The notes: generated by a model from the letters alone, not told the origin. A stretch of 13,532 nucleotides of DNA from Fidelibacterota bacterium UBA1611 (GCA_002321855.1 DCMX01000045.1:1-13532), one strand, 5' to 3'. Numbered from the stretch's first letter, positions 1 through 6,701 are shown. Made by a program: numbers and translations.

Positions 1-1
1 C

Positions 2-112
2 ATCCTGATGATCGGTCTCATCACACTATTTGATCTCTGGACCTATCACTCTCAAGGATATCTCCCGTGTAAATGCTATAAGTGTTTCCTTATGAAGAAG
101 ATTATACAATAG
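2..112 (+). CDS. C-terminal end of an upstream gene, possibly a membrane protein (partial)
   Basis: Reading from base 2 gives 36 codons without interruption to a TAG at 110-112; the other two plus-strand frames close within about 35 bases. The peptide begins hydrophobic (ILMIGLITLFDLW) and ends basic (LMKKIIQ), which would suit the last transmembrane segment and cytoplasmic tail of a membrane protein. The stop lies one base before the ATG of the next gene, as in an operon. The stretch is short, so an open frame could be chance, and no family can be named. The 5' end lies outside the window. Confidence 0.35.
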   Translation: MLMIGLITLFDLWTYHSQGYLPCKCYKCFLMKKIIQ

Positions 113-113
113 A

Positions 114-1388
114 ATGAGAAGATCTATAATCATCTTTTCTCTGTTTTGGTCACTGGTCACAGCTCAATCACGGGAGTATATCGATTTCCAGGTATTAGTT
201 AATGACAACCCGTATTCGGCGAATATATTCATCCATTCGATGTCCATGGATAGTAGGTATATGGCCGTGATCGATCCAGCTCTCAACATAGCATGGTATA
301 TAAATAGTGGTCCTTTAGGCTTGGATTTTAAAGTGAATCAGGAGCTATTATCTTATTTTCACAAGCCCGGCCAGTTTTGGATCCTAATGAATGAATTTAT
401 GATAGAGACCGATACGCTGGAATGTGCAGGTCAGTATCTAGCTGATTACCATGATATCCAGATCTTGGACAACGGGGGTTATTTGTTACAGACCTTTGAT
501 TCAATATTGGTTGATATGAGTACAGTATTAGAAGGTGGAGATACGAGTGCGATGGTCCACCTATTGATCATTCAGGAGTTTGACTCTATCCATAGTCTGA
601 TATTTGAATGGAATGCATGGGACCATTTAGATATCGCAGATTATACTAACCTTGACCTTACACAAAATAAAATTGTCTGGATGCACGGTAATAGTATCGA
701 GATCGATATTGATGAGAATATTCTGATATCAAACAGAAGAAGCAGTGAAGTGATCAAGATCGATAGATACAGTGGTGCTGTGATATGGCGAATGGGTGGC
801 CCGAAAAATGAATTCTTATTCATGGATGATCCTTTTTTAGGATTTAGTAAACAGCATGATGTGAGAAGAATAGATAATGGGAATATCACATTATTTGATA
901 ATGGGAATCTTCATGATCCACCATTATCTCGAGCAGTGGAGTATGAAATTGATGAAGATGAAAGGATAGTGACACTTGTTTGGGATTATGAACATCCCGA
1001 TGGTTATGTTGGCCTGGCAATGGGAAGTGTTCAGAGGCTTCCAAATCAAAATACACTTATCAATTGGGGGTCCATATCTGACCAAGGAGCTATTATTACG
1101 GAAGTAGATCATAATAAGAATATTGTTCTCGAAATACAGTATCCATCCCAGTATCATAGTTATAAGGTCAGGAAGAGTCAGTGGGAGTTCGCAACCAATC
1201 TTCTTGTTGGAGACACCAACATGGATAATATGGTCGATATCATGGACCTCAATTATATTGTTGATCATTCATTATCCGATGATATTGAGATGGATATGTT
1301 CCATCTTTTCAGATTTGATTTGAACAAGGACAGAATATTTGATGAAACTGATATCGTTCAAATAGTAGAGAATATCTTGTTTGACTAA
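114..1388 (+). CDS. Secreted arylsulfotransferase-like beta-propeller protein with C-terminal dockerin
   Basis: The 424-residue protein opens with a signal peptide (basic MRR, hydrophobic core, likely cut after about residue 17, VTA/Q), so it should be exported. Residues about 110-350 carry the repeated signatures of the ASST/arylsulfotransferase family: DYHDIQIL (111-118), WMHGNSIEID (189-198), a KIDRYSGAVIWRMGG blade motif (215-229), KQHDVRRI (246-253) and ITLFDNGN (258-265). Characterised family members move sulfuryl groups between phenolic compounds; whether this one is catalytic cannot be read from the sequence. Residues 366-424 form a dockerin-like domain with two calcium loops of the DxNxDxxxDxxD type, at 367-378 and about 397-408. 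Family members usually lack a dockerin, so the tail suggests attachment to another surface or secreted protein. ATG 114 follows an upstream stop by one base. No strong Shine-Dalgarno is visible. Confidence 0.85.
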   Translation: MRRSIIIFSLFWSLVTAQSREYIDFQVLVNDNPYSANIFIHSMSMDSRYMAVIDPALNIAWYINSGPLGLDFKVNQELLSYFHKPGQFWILMNEFMIETDTLECAGQYLADYHDIQILDNGGYLLQTFDSILVDMSTVLEGGDTSAMVHLLIIQEFDSIHSLIFEWNAWDHLDIADYTNLDLTQNKIVWMHGNSIEIDIDENILISNRRSSEVIKIDRYSGAVIWRMGGPKNEFLFMDDPFLGFSKQHDVRRIDNGNITLFDNGNLHDPPLSRAVEYEIDEDERIVTLVWDYEHPDGYVGLAMGSVQRLPNQNTLINWGSISDQGAIITEVDHNKNIVLEIQYPSQYHSYKVRKSQWEFATNLLVGDTNMDNMVDIMDLNYIVDHSLSDDIEMDMFHLFRFDLNKDRIFDETDIVQIVENILFD

Positions 1389-1450
1389 TAGAACTTTATC
1401 ATTCAGAACTTTTCGTATTCTTAGCATTGATACGTATTTTTGATTTATTG

Positions 1451-1462
1451 ATACAATTGTAT
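1451..1462. promoter_or_regulatory. 12-bp perfect palindrome upstream of the phosphatidyltransferase gene
   Basis: ATACAATTGTAT is perfectly self-complementary and lies in the 134-base AT-rich gap between the arylsulfotransferase-like gene and the phosphatidyltransferase gene, about 60 bases before the latter's start. It overlaps possible TTGATA/TTGATT -35-like hexamers (1440-1453). This could be an operator, but a short AT-rich palindrome can occur by chance and no second copy was noticed. No hairpin terminator was seen in the rest of this gap. Confidence 0.2.
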
Positions 1463-1522
1463 TAGTGTTATTATTTTGGGATCTTATTTGTTGTCAATCA
1501 GCAGATATATAGGGGGAACATC

Positions 1523-2136
1523 ATGGCAGATAAATTAGAATTTGAATGGAGTGATCTTAAGACCATTCCAAATATGCTCAGTATCAGCAGGCTTATTCTG
1601 ATACCGGTTCTTGTTGTTCCTTTTGTGATGGAGGATGAGTCCTTGGCCAAGATCATTTCCCTGGTCATGTTCATCATTATTGGCCTTACAGATAAACTTG
1701 ATGGTGTGATGGCAAGGAGGTTGAATCAGAACAGTCGACTGGGTGCTAAACTCGATACTATTGCCGATTATGTATTCTATCCTAGATCTCACTATGGCTA
1801 TACCGTTTCGCACGACATGTGGCTGACGGATGGTGGTACTGGATATATCTGTTAATGGCATTGTTTCTGGTCAAAACGATATTAGGTCGAATAAAATTCG
1901 GTTCAATGCCACCAGTACATACTATAAGCGATAAGGCTTTCGCTGCTACTCTATATTTTTTCATGATCATTGCTGTACCATGGCCGGACCCGGCAGCGAT
2001 AATTTTCCCGATCATAATGACGATCGGTTATTTGAATCAGAACGAGGAGTCGACCATGTTCATAACAAATGACCATGTTGATGAGAATACTCGTTCTATA
2101 TTCAAAGATCTAAAAGGGCCATTTCAATATAAATAG
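1523..2136 (+). pseudogene. CDP-alcohol phosphatidyltransferase, split by a frameshift near 1783-1786
   Basis: The first part (frame starting at ATG 1523, preceded by a good AGGGGGAA ribosome site) carries the complete family signature: D57-x2-D60-G61-x2-A64-R65-x8-G74-x3-D78-x3-D82. These aspartates bind metal and the CDP-alcohol. The N-terminal TIPNMLSISRLILIPVL segment resembles PgsA-type enzymes. After YVFYP (residue 87) this frame loses membrane-protein character and stops at TAA 1853-1855. The continuation is in the next frame from about 1786: SLWLYRFARHVADGWWYWIYLL, then further hydrophobic helices and a polar tail, ending at TAG 2134-2136. Adding one base (or removing two) near 1783-1786 would restore about 205 residues, a normal family length. 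The enzyme would swap CMP on CDP-diacylglycerol for an alcohol head group in the inner membrane; the head group cannot be told. Either the gene is recently broken or the sequence has an indel error. The absence of other decay favours an error or a very recent mutation. Confidence 0.85.
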
Positions 2137-2203
2137 AAACGATACTCTACATTAATTTTTCTGGATCTTATAATGAAATGTAACAAATAATTGATTAATA
2201 GAA

Positions 2204-2232
2204 TTAATATATAGAATTATTTTACTTATAAT
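2204..2232 (+). promoter_or_regulatory. Probable sigma70-type promoter of the HMA-domain gene
   Basis: A consensus -10 box TATAAT (2227-2232) stands 17 bases after a TTAATA hexamer (2204-2209; four of six matches to TTGACA). The gene start is at 2279 with a GGAG ribosome site at about 2270-2273. The whole 142-base gap (2137-2278) is extremely AT-rich, so box-like hexamers arise easily; a second TATAAT lies at 2169-2174. The position upstream of a gene with a long leader and no co-directional close neighbour makes a promoter here likely. Confidence 0.45.
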
Positions 2233-2278
2233 AATAATTCAGTCTGATTTAATTTCGGTGAATAAATAAGGAGATATC

Positions 2279-2593
2279 ATGAGACTAACGATTCAAATCC
2301 TATTCATATCCAGCCTGCTGTTTGCTGGTGACAACACTGCAAAAGTCAAAGTGACAGGTATGATGTGCAGTTATTCTTGTGTTAGTAAGGTCAATTCGGT
2401 GATAAATGATATTGATGGTGTTAAAAGTTGTAGTGTGGATTTCAACAAAGGGGAAGCCACAGTGATCTATGATGATGACAAGGTAGGATCCAAGGAAATT
2501 GTCAATGTTCTTACTGAGAAGACCGATTATAAGGTCACTGAAATGGCTAATGATAATAGATCTAAAAAAAGAGCTAAAGAAAACACTATTTGA
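2279..2593 (+). CDS. Secreted heavy-metal-associated (HMA/MerP-like) domain protein
   Basis: The 104-residue product has a short signal peptide (MRLTIQILFISSLLFA, likely cut near residue 16), followed by one HMA ferredoxin-like domain at about 21-90. The metal loop reads GMMCSYSC, with Cys30 and Cys34 separated by three residues instead of the two in the usual GMTCxxC loop. The rest fits the beta-alpha-beta-beta-alpha-beta pattern, with VSKVNSVINDIDGVKSCSVDF and GEATVIYDDDKV. Such proteins bind Cu(I) or a similar soft metal; here the domain should be in the periplasm. The C-terminus (about 92-104) is a lysine/arginine-rich tail. The ATG is preceded by AAGGAG at a proper distance. It probably shares its transcript with the reading frame that follows after its TGA. 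No metal pump or regulator is adjacent, so its pathway is unknown. Confidence 0.82.
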   Translation: MRLTIQILFISSLLFAGDNTAKVKVTGMMCSYSCVSKVNSVINDIDGVKSCSVDFNKGEATVIYDDDKVGSKEIVNVLTEKTDYKVTEMANDNRSKKRAKENTI

Positions 2594-2605
2594 ACATCGT
2601 TCAGT

Positions 2606-2962
2606 ATTAGAATAATTCTTTTCACGATCACAGTAGTACTACTGTCGGGTAATCCTGGATTCTCCCAAACATCCAGAAGGAATACCCAGTCAAAGAAATC
2701 GGTAAATAAACAGACCGTAAGATCAGTAGCAGCTGATAAACATGTCACTATTGACCGGAGTAACAAGCAGTTGAAGACCAATACTACATTGGGTATGTTC
2801 CGAGGAAGACCTAATAAAACAAATCGCCATAACTATTTTGGCGATCAGGATAGATCAAATGGAGATGTTAGTGATAGTTCCCAGGACGAGCCTAAATCGA
2901 CTCAACCATTAAAGAAAAAAAAGAGTCTTTGGGAAAAGTTCAAATTTTTACAGAATGAATGA
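2606..2962 (+). CDS. Small secreted basic protein of unknown function; start appears to be ATT
   Basis: After the TGA that ends the HMA gene (2591-2593), the same frame stays open for 122 codons to the TGA at 2960-2962. It reads like a real exported protein: a basic residue followed by IILFTITVVLLSG and then GFSQ/TS, a convincing signal peptide and cleavage site. A polar, lysine- and asparagine-rich mature part follows, ending LWEKFKFLQNE, with a KKKK run before it. No ATG, GTG or TTG lies near the start of the signal sequence. ATT at 2606 (ATT AGA ATA ATT CTT) stands exactly where a Met would be expected, 12 bases after the upstream stop. The first conventional start, TTG 2771, would remove the signal peptide. 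Either ATT is used as a rare start with translational coupling, or an ATG was changed by mutation or sequencing error. A strong terminator follows at once. No family was recognised. Confidence 0.55.
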   Translation: MRIILFTITVVLLSGNPGFSQTSRRNTQSKKSVNKQTVRSVAADKHVTIDRSNKQLKTNTTLGMFRGRPNKTNRHNYFGDQDRSNGDVSDSSQDEPKSTQPLKKKKSLWEKFKFLQNE

Positions 2963-2968
2963 TACAAT

Positions 2969-2998
2969 AAAAAGCCTCATCATTGATGGGGCTTTTTT
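2969..2998. terminator. Rho-independent terminator, probably bidirectional
   Basis: GCCTCATC (2974-2981) pairs with GATGGGGC (2985-2992) over eight base pairs with one G-T pair and a three-base ATT loop. It is followed by TTTTTT on the plus strand and preceded by an A run (2969-2973) that gives U's on the minus strand. It closes the plus-strand HMA/secreted protein unit, whose stop is at 2962, and faces the end of the minus-strand bolA unit, whose stop is at 3069, so it can serve both. Confidence 0.85.
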
Positions 2999-3068
2999 AT
3001 TACTATATCCAAAATACTATTTTTTTGTACTGATATTATTTAACACAGGTAAAGACTTATGTAAGCCA

Positions 3069-3500
3069 TCAGAGATCTTCATCAATACTGATCTTGATGT
3101 TCAGCCTTGTCTCGATCAGCTTGGCTATTTCCATTTCTGATGTCATAACGATACCATCTGCTTCTATCAGATCAGCTATCTTTGGTCCCATAGAGTTTAT
3201 CTGTTCTGGCGAGAGTAAAGTATTTATACGATCAAGCAATCGCACCAGATAATCAGACCTGTCGGATGATGTTTGTCCGCTTAGGACCTGGTATGATTCA
3301 TTCAGAAAATTCTCTGCCCTGTCCATAGAAAGTTCAGGAAACAATTCTGCAATGGACCTTGACCATGATATCCGTTCCTCATAGTTTGCATCCTGATCAA
3401 CAAGCTGTATAGCCGCAAATAAATGTGTTACGGATTCCAATGGTGACATATCCTCAGGTTGGTTGATTATCGGTCCCTTTTTATTATTTAATAGACCCAT
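3069..3500 (-). CDS. TerB-like domain protein, unknown role
   Basis: The 143-residue soluble, acidic protein has no signal peptide. It shows two helical halves that resemble the TerB (tellurite resistance TerB-like) fold. The first (about 21-70) reads LESVTHLFAAIQLVDQDANY followed by an E-rich helix and LFPEL. The second (about 106-140) reads IADLIEADGIVMTSEMEIA, where the ADG-x4-SE pattern is the usual acidic, possibly metal-binding, signature. The similarity is moderate and was judged by eye, so the family call is tentative. Its ATG (3500) lies four bases after the TGA of bolA (GACAAATGATCAGATG), so the two are almost certainly co-transcribed and translationally coupled. TerB-like proteins occur in membrane stress complexes, but no other Ter gene is present, so a function in tellurite resistance should not be assumed. 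Confidence 0.6.
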   Translation of the reverse strand: MGLLNNKKGPIINQPEDMSPLESVTHLFAAIQLVDQDANYEERISWSRSIAELFPELSMDRAENFLNESYQVLSGQTSSDRSDYLVRLLDRINTLLSPEQINSMGPKIADLIEADGIVMTSEMEIAKLIETRLNIKISIDEDL

Positions 3501-3504
3501 CTGA

Positions 3505-3786
3505 TCATTTGTCCCATTCTTCTGGTGTTAGGGTTTTCATGCTCAGTGCATGTATATCGTGGCTCATTAGTTCTCCCATAGCGGTATAGACCATACGATG
3601 ACGTTCCAATAATGATTTATTCTCAAAATCATTGGATACGATCACTGCCTCAAGGTGAAATCCCCCCTCATGCTGTTTGTGGCCTAAATGCCGACCCGTA
3701 AAATCTTTTATCTCAAGGTGAGCAAGGTCAAGAGCATCTGAGAGCCTTTTCTTTACTTGGTTCTCGATCGTCATTGAATTTTCCAT
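3505..3786 (-). CDS. bolA: BolA family protein
   Basis: The 93-residue product matches the BolA/YrbA family over its whole length. It has an N-terminal helix (IENQVKKRLSDALDL), a loop RHLGHKQHEGGFHLEAVIVS (32-51), then F54 and a helix ERHRMVYTAMGELM (61-74). It ends with IHALSMKTLTPEEW (78-91), containing the invariant His79. BolA proteins partner with monothiol glutaredoxins and bind or deliver [2Fe-2S] clusters in the cytosol; no glutaredoxin gene is in this window. The first ATG is 3786. A second in-frame ATG (3774) has GGAAAA a few bases upstream and could be the true start, giving MTIENQ. Only four bases separate the first ATG from the divergent DUF1232 start, which favours the second ATG for this gene or for its neighbour. 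It is followed by the TerB-like gene in the same unit. Confidence 0.9.
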   Translation of the reverse strand: MENSMTIENQVKKRLSDALDLAHLEIKDFTGRHLGHKQHEGGFHLEAVIVSNDFENKSLLERHRMVYTAMGELMSHDIHALSMKTLTPEEWDK

Positions 3787-3790
3787 TTAA

Positions 3791-4192
3791 ATGATTGAAT
3801 TTCTTAGTATGGTAGACCCGAACTTATTTCGATTGACCAAGAAAGATAAAGAGCATTATCGTAAATTGATCGAAAAGATCGATCTAAAAGTAATGCCTTC
3901 TATCATGAAAATGCTTGGTCCGAAGTTAGAGAGAATGTTATCCTCGAATCTAAGTGAGATCGAGCTCCGATTAGTCCAAAATATCTCTGTGTTGGTTGGA
4001 ATACTACAGACCTACCCTAATCTGACCGAGTCAATTCAAAAGAGAATTCTTTTTTCTATCTCGTATTTTTGTGATGAAGATGATGAGATACCTGATATCA
4101 TACCTGGATTAGGGTACTTGGATGATGCTAAGGTAGCTGAGTGGATCATAGAATCTATTAGTGATGAAATGCCAGAGCTATCTCTGGCCTGA
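3791..4192 (+). CDS. DUF1232 (YkvA-like) family protein
   Basis: The 133-residue protein ends in the DUF1232 core at about 85-125: a helix (SIQKRILFSISYFCDE), then DEIPDIIPGLGYLDDAKVAE, which matches the family's D-x-IPD-x-IPG-GYLDD signature. The family is widespread, often membrane-associated, and has no agreed biochemical role. The N-terminal 80 residues are helical and charged, and no clear transmembrane segment is seen. ATG 3791 has no Shine-Dalgarno and is only four bases from the divergent bolA ATG; the in-frame ATG at 3809 (MVDPNLF) is an alternative start. Its TGA (4190-4192) lies one base from the stop of the convergent zinc-ribbon gene, leaving no room for a separate terminator. 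Confidence 0.75.
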   Translation: MIEFLSMVDPNLFRLTKKDKEHYRKLIEKIDLKVMPSIMKMLGPKLERMLSSNLSEIELRLVQNISVLVGILQTYPNLTESIQKRILFSISYFCDEDDEIPDIIPGLGYLDDAKVAEWIIESISDEMPELSLA

Positions 4193-4193
4193 G

Positions 4194-4415
4194 CTACTTT
4201 TGATTGGAAGAAGTGGTGCTCCAATTATCCAGGTCTTCCTCAGAGAATTGCCATTTACAGATATAGCACCACCAGGGTTTACCAGAATAGCTTGGGTCAT
4301 TCTCTGAGAGTTCAAGTGTTCCCTGACATTTTGGACATTCACGCTCCGCTCCATCCTCTGGCCACGCATAATCAGGGTGATATTTTAGTCCTTCTTCAAA
4401 TGTATGATGTTTCAC
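4194..4415 (-). CDS. Small zinc-ribbon protein
   Basis: The 73-residue product contains two CxxC knuckles, Cys27-Pro-Lys-Cys30 and Cys50-Tyr-Ile-Cys53, spaced 19 residues apart as in a rubredoxin-like zinc ribbon, and it has a tryptophan-rich core (PWWCYICKWQF). Acidic residues follow, and the tail is polar. Function is unknown; such small ribbons often act as protein- or nucleic-acid-binding adaptors. The start is GTG at 4413-4415 with no clear ribosome site. The gene lies 45 bases downstream of the PEGA-like gene on the same strand and may be co-transcribed with it. It is convergent with the DUF1232 gene, with stop codons one base apart. Confidence 0.7.
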   Translation of the reverse strand: MKHHTFEEGLKYHPDYAWPEDGAERECPKCQGTLELSENDPSYSGKPWWCYICKWQFSEEDLDNWSTTSSNQK

Positions 4416-4460
4416 GGTAGCAGGAAGTTACGGTCCAAATATGCTTTGACGAATATCAAT

Positions 4461-4886
4461 TTAAGTGATCTGGAATAGAAGGAATACGATCATGCTGATT
4501 ATTGATACCGCAGTCATTCTTCTTACAGTATGTTGTTTATCCAAGGTCTCTGTTTCTGAGATATAATGATCGTGGAATAAGAAAACTTCCAAAGTGTCAT
4601 TAGGGGATACGTAAACACGCTTGTATGCATCGGTCAGATTCTCTTCTATGTATCTTTTAGTTAGATCGGGGGGTAGATAACTGACCAAGTGAAAACCAGG
4701 AAGTACCGGAATTGGATTGTTCAATGGATGCTTTCCCACAAAAACACCATCAATATAAAAGGGTACCTCCATGCTATCAGTTTTGAGGTCCACGAAACCG
4801 AATTTAGCCATATCATCCTTCTGTTGTGCATGAACGATACTGATAGATCCATTGATCAAGAATAGTATGATAAATATCCTGTACAT
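4461..4886 (-). CDS. PEGA-like domain protein with signal peptide and C-terminal membrane anchor
   Basis: The 141-residue product begins with a signal peptide (MYRIFIILFLINGSISIVHA, cut near residue 20 before QQ). A region at about 30-72 then looks like a PEGA domain: VDLKTDSMEVPFYIDGVFVG followed by a Pro-rich turn and LPGFHLVSYLPP. PEGA domains are small surface beta-folds often fused to envelope proteins. After a charged stretch, a single transmembrane helix (about 125-140, AVSIISMIVFLLFQI) closes the protein, so it probably projects into the periplasm from the membrane. The gene is divergent from the TPR lipoprotein gene, with 59 AT-rich bases between starts that must hold both promoters. 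No partner can be named. Confidence 0.7.
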   Translation of the reverse strand: MYRIFIILFLINGSISIVHAQQKDDMAKFGFVDLKTDSMEVPFYIDGVFVGKHPLNNPIPVLPGFHLVSYLPPDLTKRYIEENLTDAYKRVYVSPNDTLEVFLFHDHYISETETLDKQHTVRRMTAVSIISMIVFLLFQIT

Positions 4887-4945
4887 CTATCACAAATTAT
4901 TTTTGTCTTAACATTTAATCAAATAAGTAAATTTATATTAACACC

Positions 4946-6691
4946 ATGATAAAATCTCGAAGCTTCAATGGTACTTTACTTCTCTTGGTCAGCATTGTTT
5001 GGATATCCTGTGCTTATTTCAATACGTATTATAATGCTGAAAAATATTTTAATGATGCAGATAAATTACGGTTGGAGAAGGAAGGTAAATCCATTCCCCT
5101 ATCTGCTTTGGATAAATATGGAAAGACAATTCAAAAATGTCAAAAGGTACTTAAAGAATATCCTGAATCAGAGTTGCGAATTAATGCCATATTGCTGATG
5201 GCCAAGGCCCGGTACTATAGGCGGGAGTATGACGATGCCTTGATGGACCTACGGATCGTCAATGAGAAGGGTGATGAAGACCAGGTCGCTGAAGCCCAGT
5301 ACTGGATTGCGTTATGCAAGTGGAAAAAAGGAACCATCCAGCCAGCTATTGATGAACTGACTCTCTTGATCAAGAATACAGAGATAAAAGACCTACAGGC
5401 AATGTGCCATCTTTCGCTTGCCGAGATCGCTGAAGAATTGAAAGATGAAGAATCAATACTATACCATCTGGAAACAGGTGCGGATCTTATGCGTGACCGT
5501 GCCCAAAGAGGAGTCATATATGGCAAGCTGGCGGAATTTGCTTTTCAGAATGATAATTATGATGTTGCCATAACTACCTATAATAAAGTAATAAAGAATT
5601 CATTATCTAAAGAAAAGGTTGAATACTCGCATCTACAGGTCCTGAGAATTTTACGTATGCAGGGCAATTATCGAGCTTCCGCTAGAAAGATAAAAGCCAT
5701 GCTCACTGATGACAAGTTCAAGAATATTGCAGGTAACCTAGAGCTTGAACTGGTACAGCATTATATGGCCCAAAATGAGATAGAAGAAGCTATCAGCAGA
5801 TTAGAGACCATAATAAATGATTACCAACGTACTAAAGCTTCTGCGGAAGCCTATTTTCTTTTAGGACAGATTCATATAACTGAAAAATGGGAACCTGTGA
5901 AAGCAAAGGAATATTTCGATCTTGTAAAGAAAGAGTATGGGAAATCTATTTATAAGCCTGTGGCGAATAACCGAAGTACATCAATTGAATCTTATTTAGA
6001 ATCAAAGAAGCAACTGGAATTATATCTTGAGACATCCACAATGGATAGTACACTTACAACAGAAGCAGACTCTGGTGGGACGAAGAATTCGGTGATCCTG
6101 CCTGAAAAAAGCCATCAAGAGATCCTTTATCATTTAGGCGACCTGGAAACATTCAGTTTTGATCATTTCGATGAGGGAGTTGCTTATTTTAAGAATATTC
6201 TTGACCAAGAGCCTACATCCCAGTTCTACCCCAAAGCCCTTTTTACTCTTTCTCTTATATTTGCTCAGAAAGGGGATTCAGCCTCAAGCCGTGGGTATAG
6301 TGAGCGATTGATATCTGAATTTCCTGGTTCGGACTATGTATCCTATGTGAACCGGAAGAATAATAGTGATACATCTGTCAGGCGTCCTATCGAATCAATT
6401 TACGAAAGAGCAGAGTTGTTATGGCCAGATGATCCATTAACATCACTGGGATACTATAAAGATGTTATCGCTGCGGATTCTCTGAGTGAGCTTTCTGCAT
6501 CAGCGGCATTCTTTCTTGGCTATCACTACGATATTACCTATACTATTTCGGACAGTGCTTTAAAATATTACCAATGGTTGAAAAAGTATCACCCTAGGTC
6601 TGACCAGGCAGCAAAGGCGCAAGCTCGTATATCTTCTCTCCAGTTAGCGCTTTCATCTATCATACCTGATACATCACTGAGTGGGCAATGA
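4946..6691 (+). CDS. TPR-repeat outer-membrane-type lipoprotein
   Basis: The 581-residue protein has a lipoprotein signal ending WISC, with Cys22 as the acylated residue, followed by AYFNTYYNAEKYF. The rest is almost entirely helical with tetratricopeptide-like repeats. Examples are KYGKTIQKCQKVLKEYPES, the RYYRREYDDALMDL block, NDNYDVAITTYNKVI, a repeat ending EAISRLETIINDYQRT, and FDEGVAYFKNILDQEPTSQF. This resembles BamD/YbgF/YfgC-style TPR envelope proteins, but it is much longer than BamD (about 240 residues) and no specific member can be assigned. A low-complexity Ser/Thr-rich linker (about 364-380) separates two TPR halves. It is the first gene of a long plus-strand run. There is no clear Shine-Dalgarno before ATG 4946. 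The stop (6689-6691) lies 10 bases before the proposed start of the next gene and overlaps that gene's upstream GTG alternative. Confidence 0.8.
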   Translation: MIKSRSFNGTLLLLVSIVWISCAYFNTYYNAEKYFNDADKLRLEKEGKSIPLSALDKYGKTIQKCQKVLKEYPESELRINAILLMAKARYYRREYDDALMDLRIVNEKGDEDQVAEAQYWIALCKWKKGTIQPAIDELTLLIKNTEIKDLQAMCHLSLAEIAEELKDEESILYHLETGADLMRDRAQRGVIYGKLAEFAFQNDNYDVAITTYNKVIKNSLSKEKVEYSHLQVLRILRMQGNYRASARKIKAMLTDDKFKNIAGNLELELVQHYMAQNEIEEAISRLETIINDYQRTKASAEAYFLLGQIHITEKWEPVKAKEYFDLVKKEYGKSIYKPVANNRSTSIESYLESKKQLELYLETSTMDSTLTTEADSGGTKNSVILPEKSHQEILYHLGDLETFSFDHFDEGVAYFKNILDQEPTSQFYPKALFTLSLIFAQKGDSASSRGYSERLISEFPGSDYVSYVNRKNNSDTSVRRPIESIYERAELLWPDDPLTSLGYYKDVIAADSLSELSASAAFFLGYHYDITYTISDSALKYYQWLKKYHPRSDQAAKAQARISSLQLALSSIIPDTSLSGQ

Positions 6692-6701
6692 GGAAGTATT
6701 T

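Noticed and set aside
641..1268. Minus-strand ORFs opposite the arylsulfotransferase-like gene
   Set aside because: They lie fully within a well-supported gene and are hydrophobic by antisense composition only.
2591..2593. TGA read as an amino acid (recoded genetic code or selenocysteine)
   Set aside because: Several intact genes in the window end at TGA at the expected family length, and no SECIS-like hairpin was noticed right after this TGA.
2955..3140. Plus-strand ORF of 61 codons across the region after the secreted protein gene
   Set aside because: It runs through the strong terminator hairpin and into the antisense of the TerB-like gene; its composition follows the hairpin and poly-T, not a protein.
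3069..3500. A tellurite-resistance operon
   Set aside because: Only one TerB-like domain is present, co-transcribed with bolA; no TerA, TerC, TerD or related genes are nearby.
6681..6701. GTG 6681 as the start of the dihydroorotate dehydrogenase gene
   Set aside because: It overlaps the upstream stop and uses up the GAGGAAG ribosome site that is well placed for TTG 6702.
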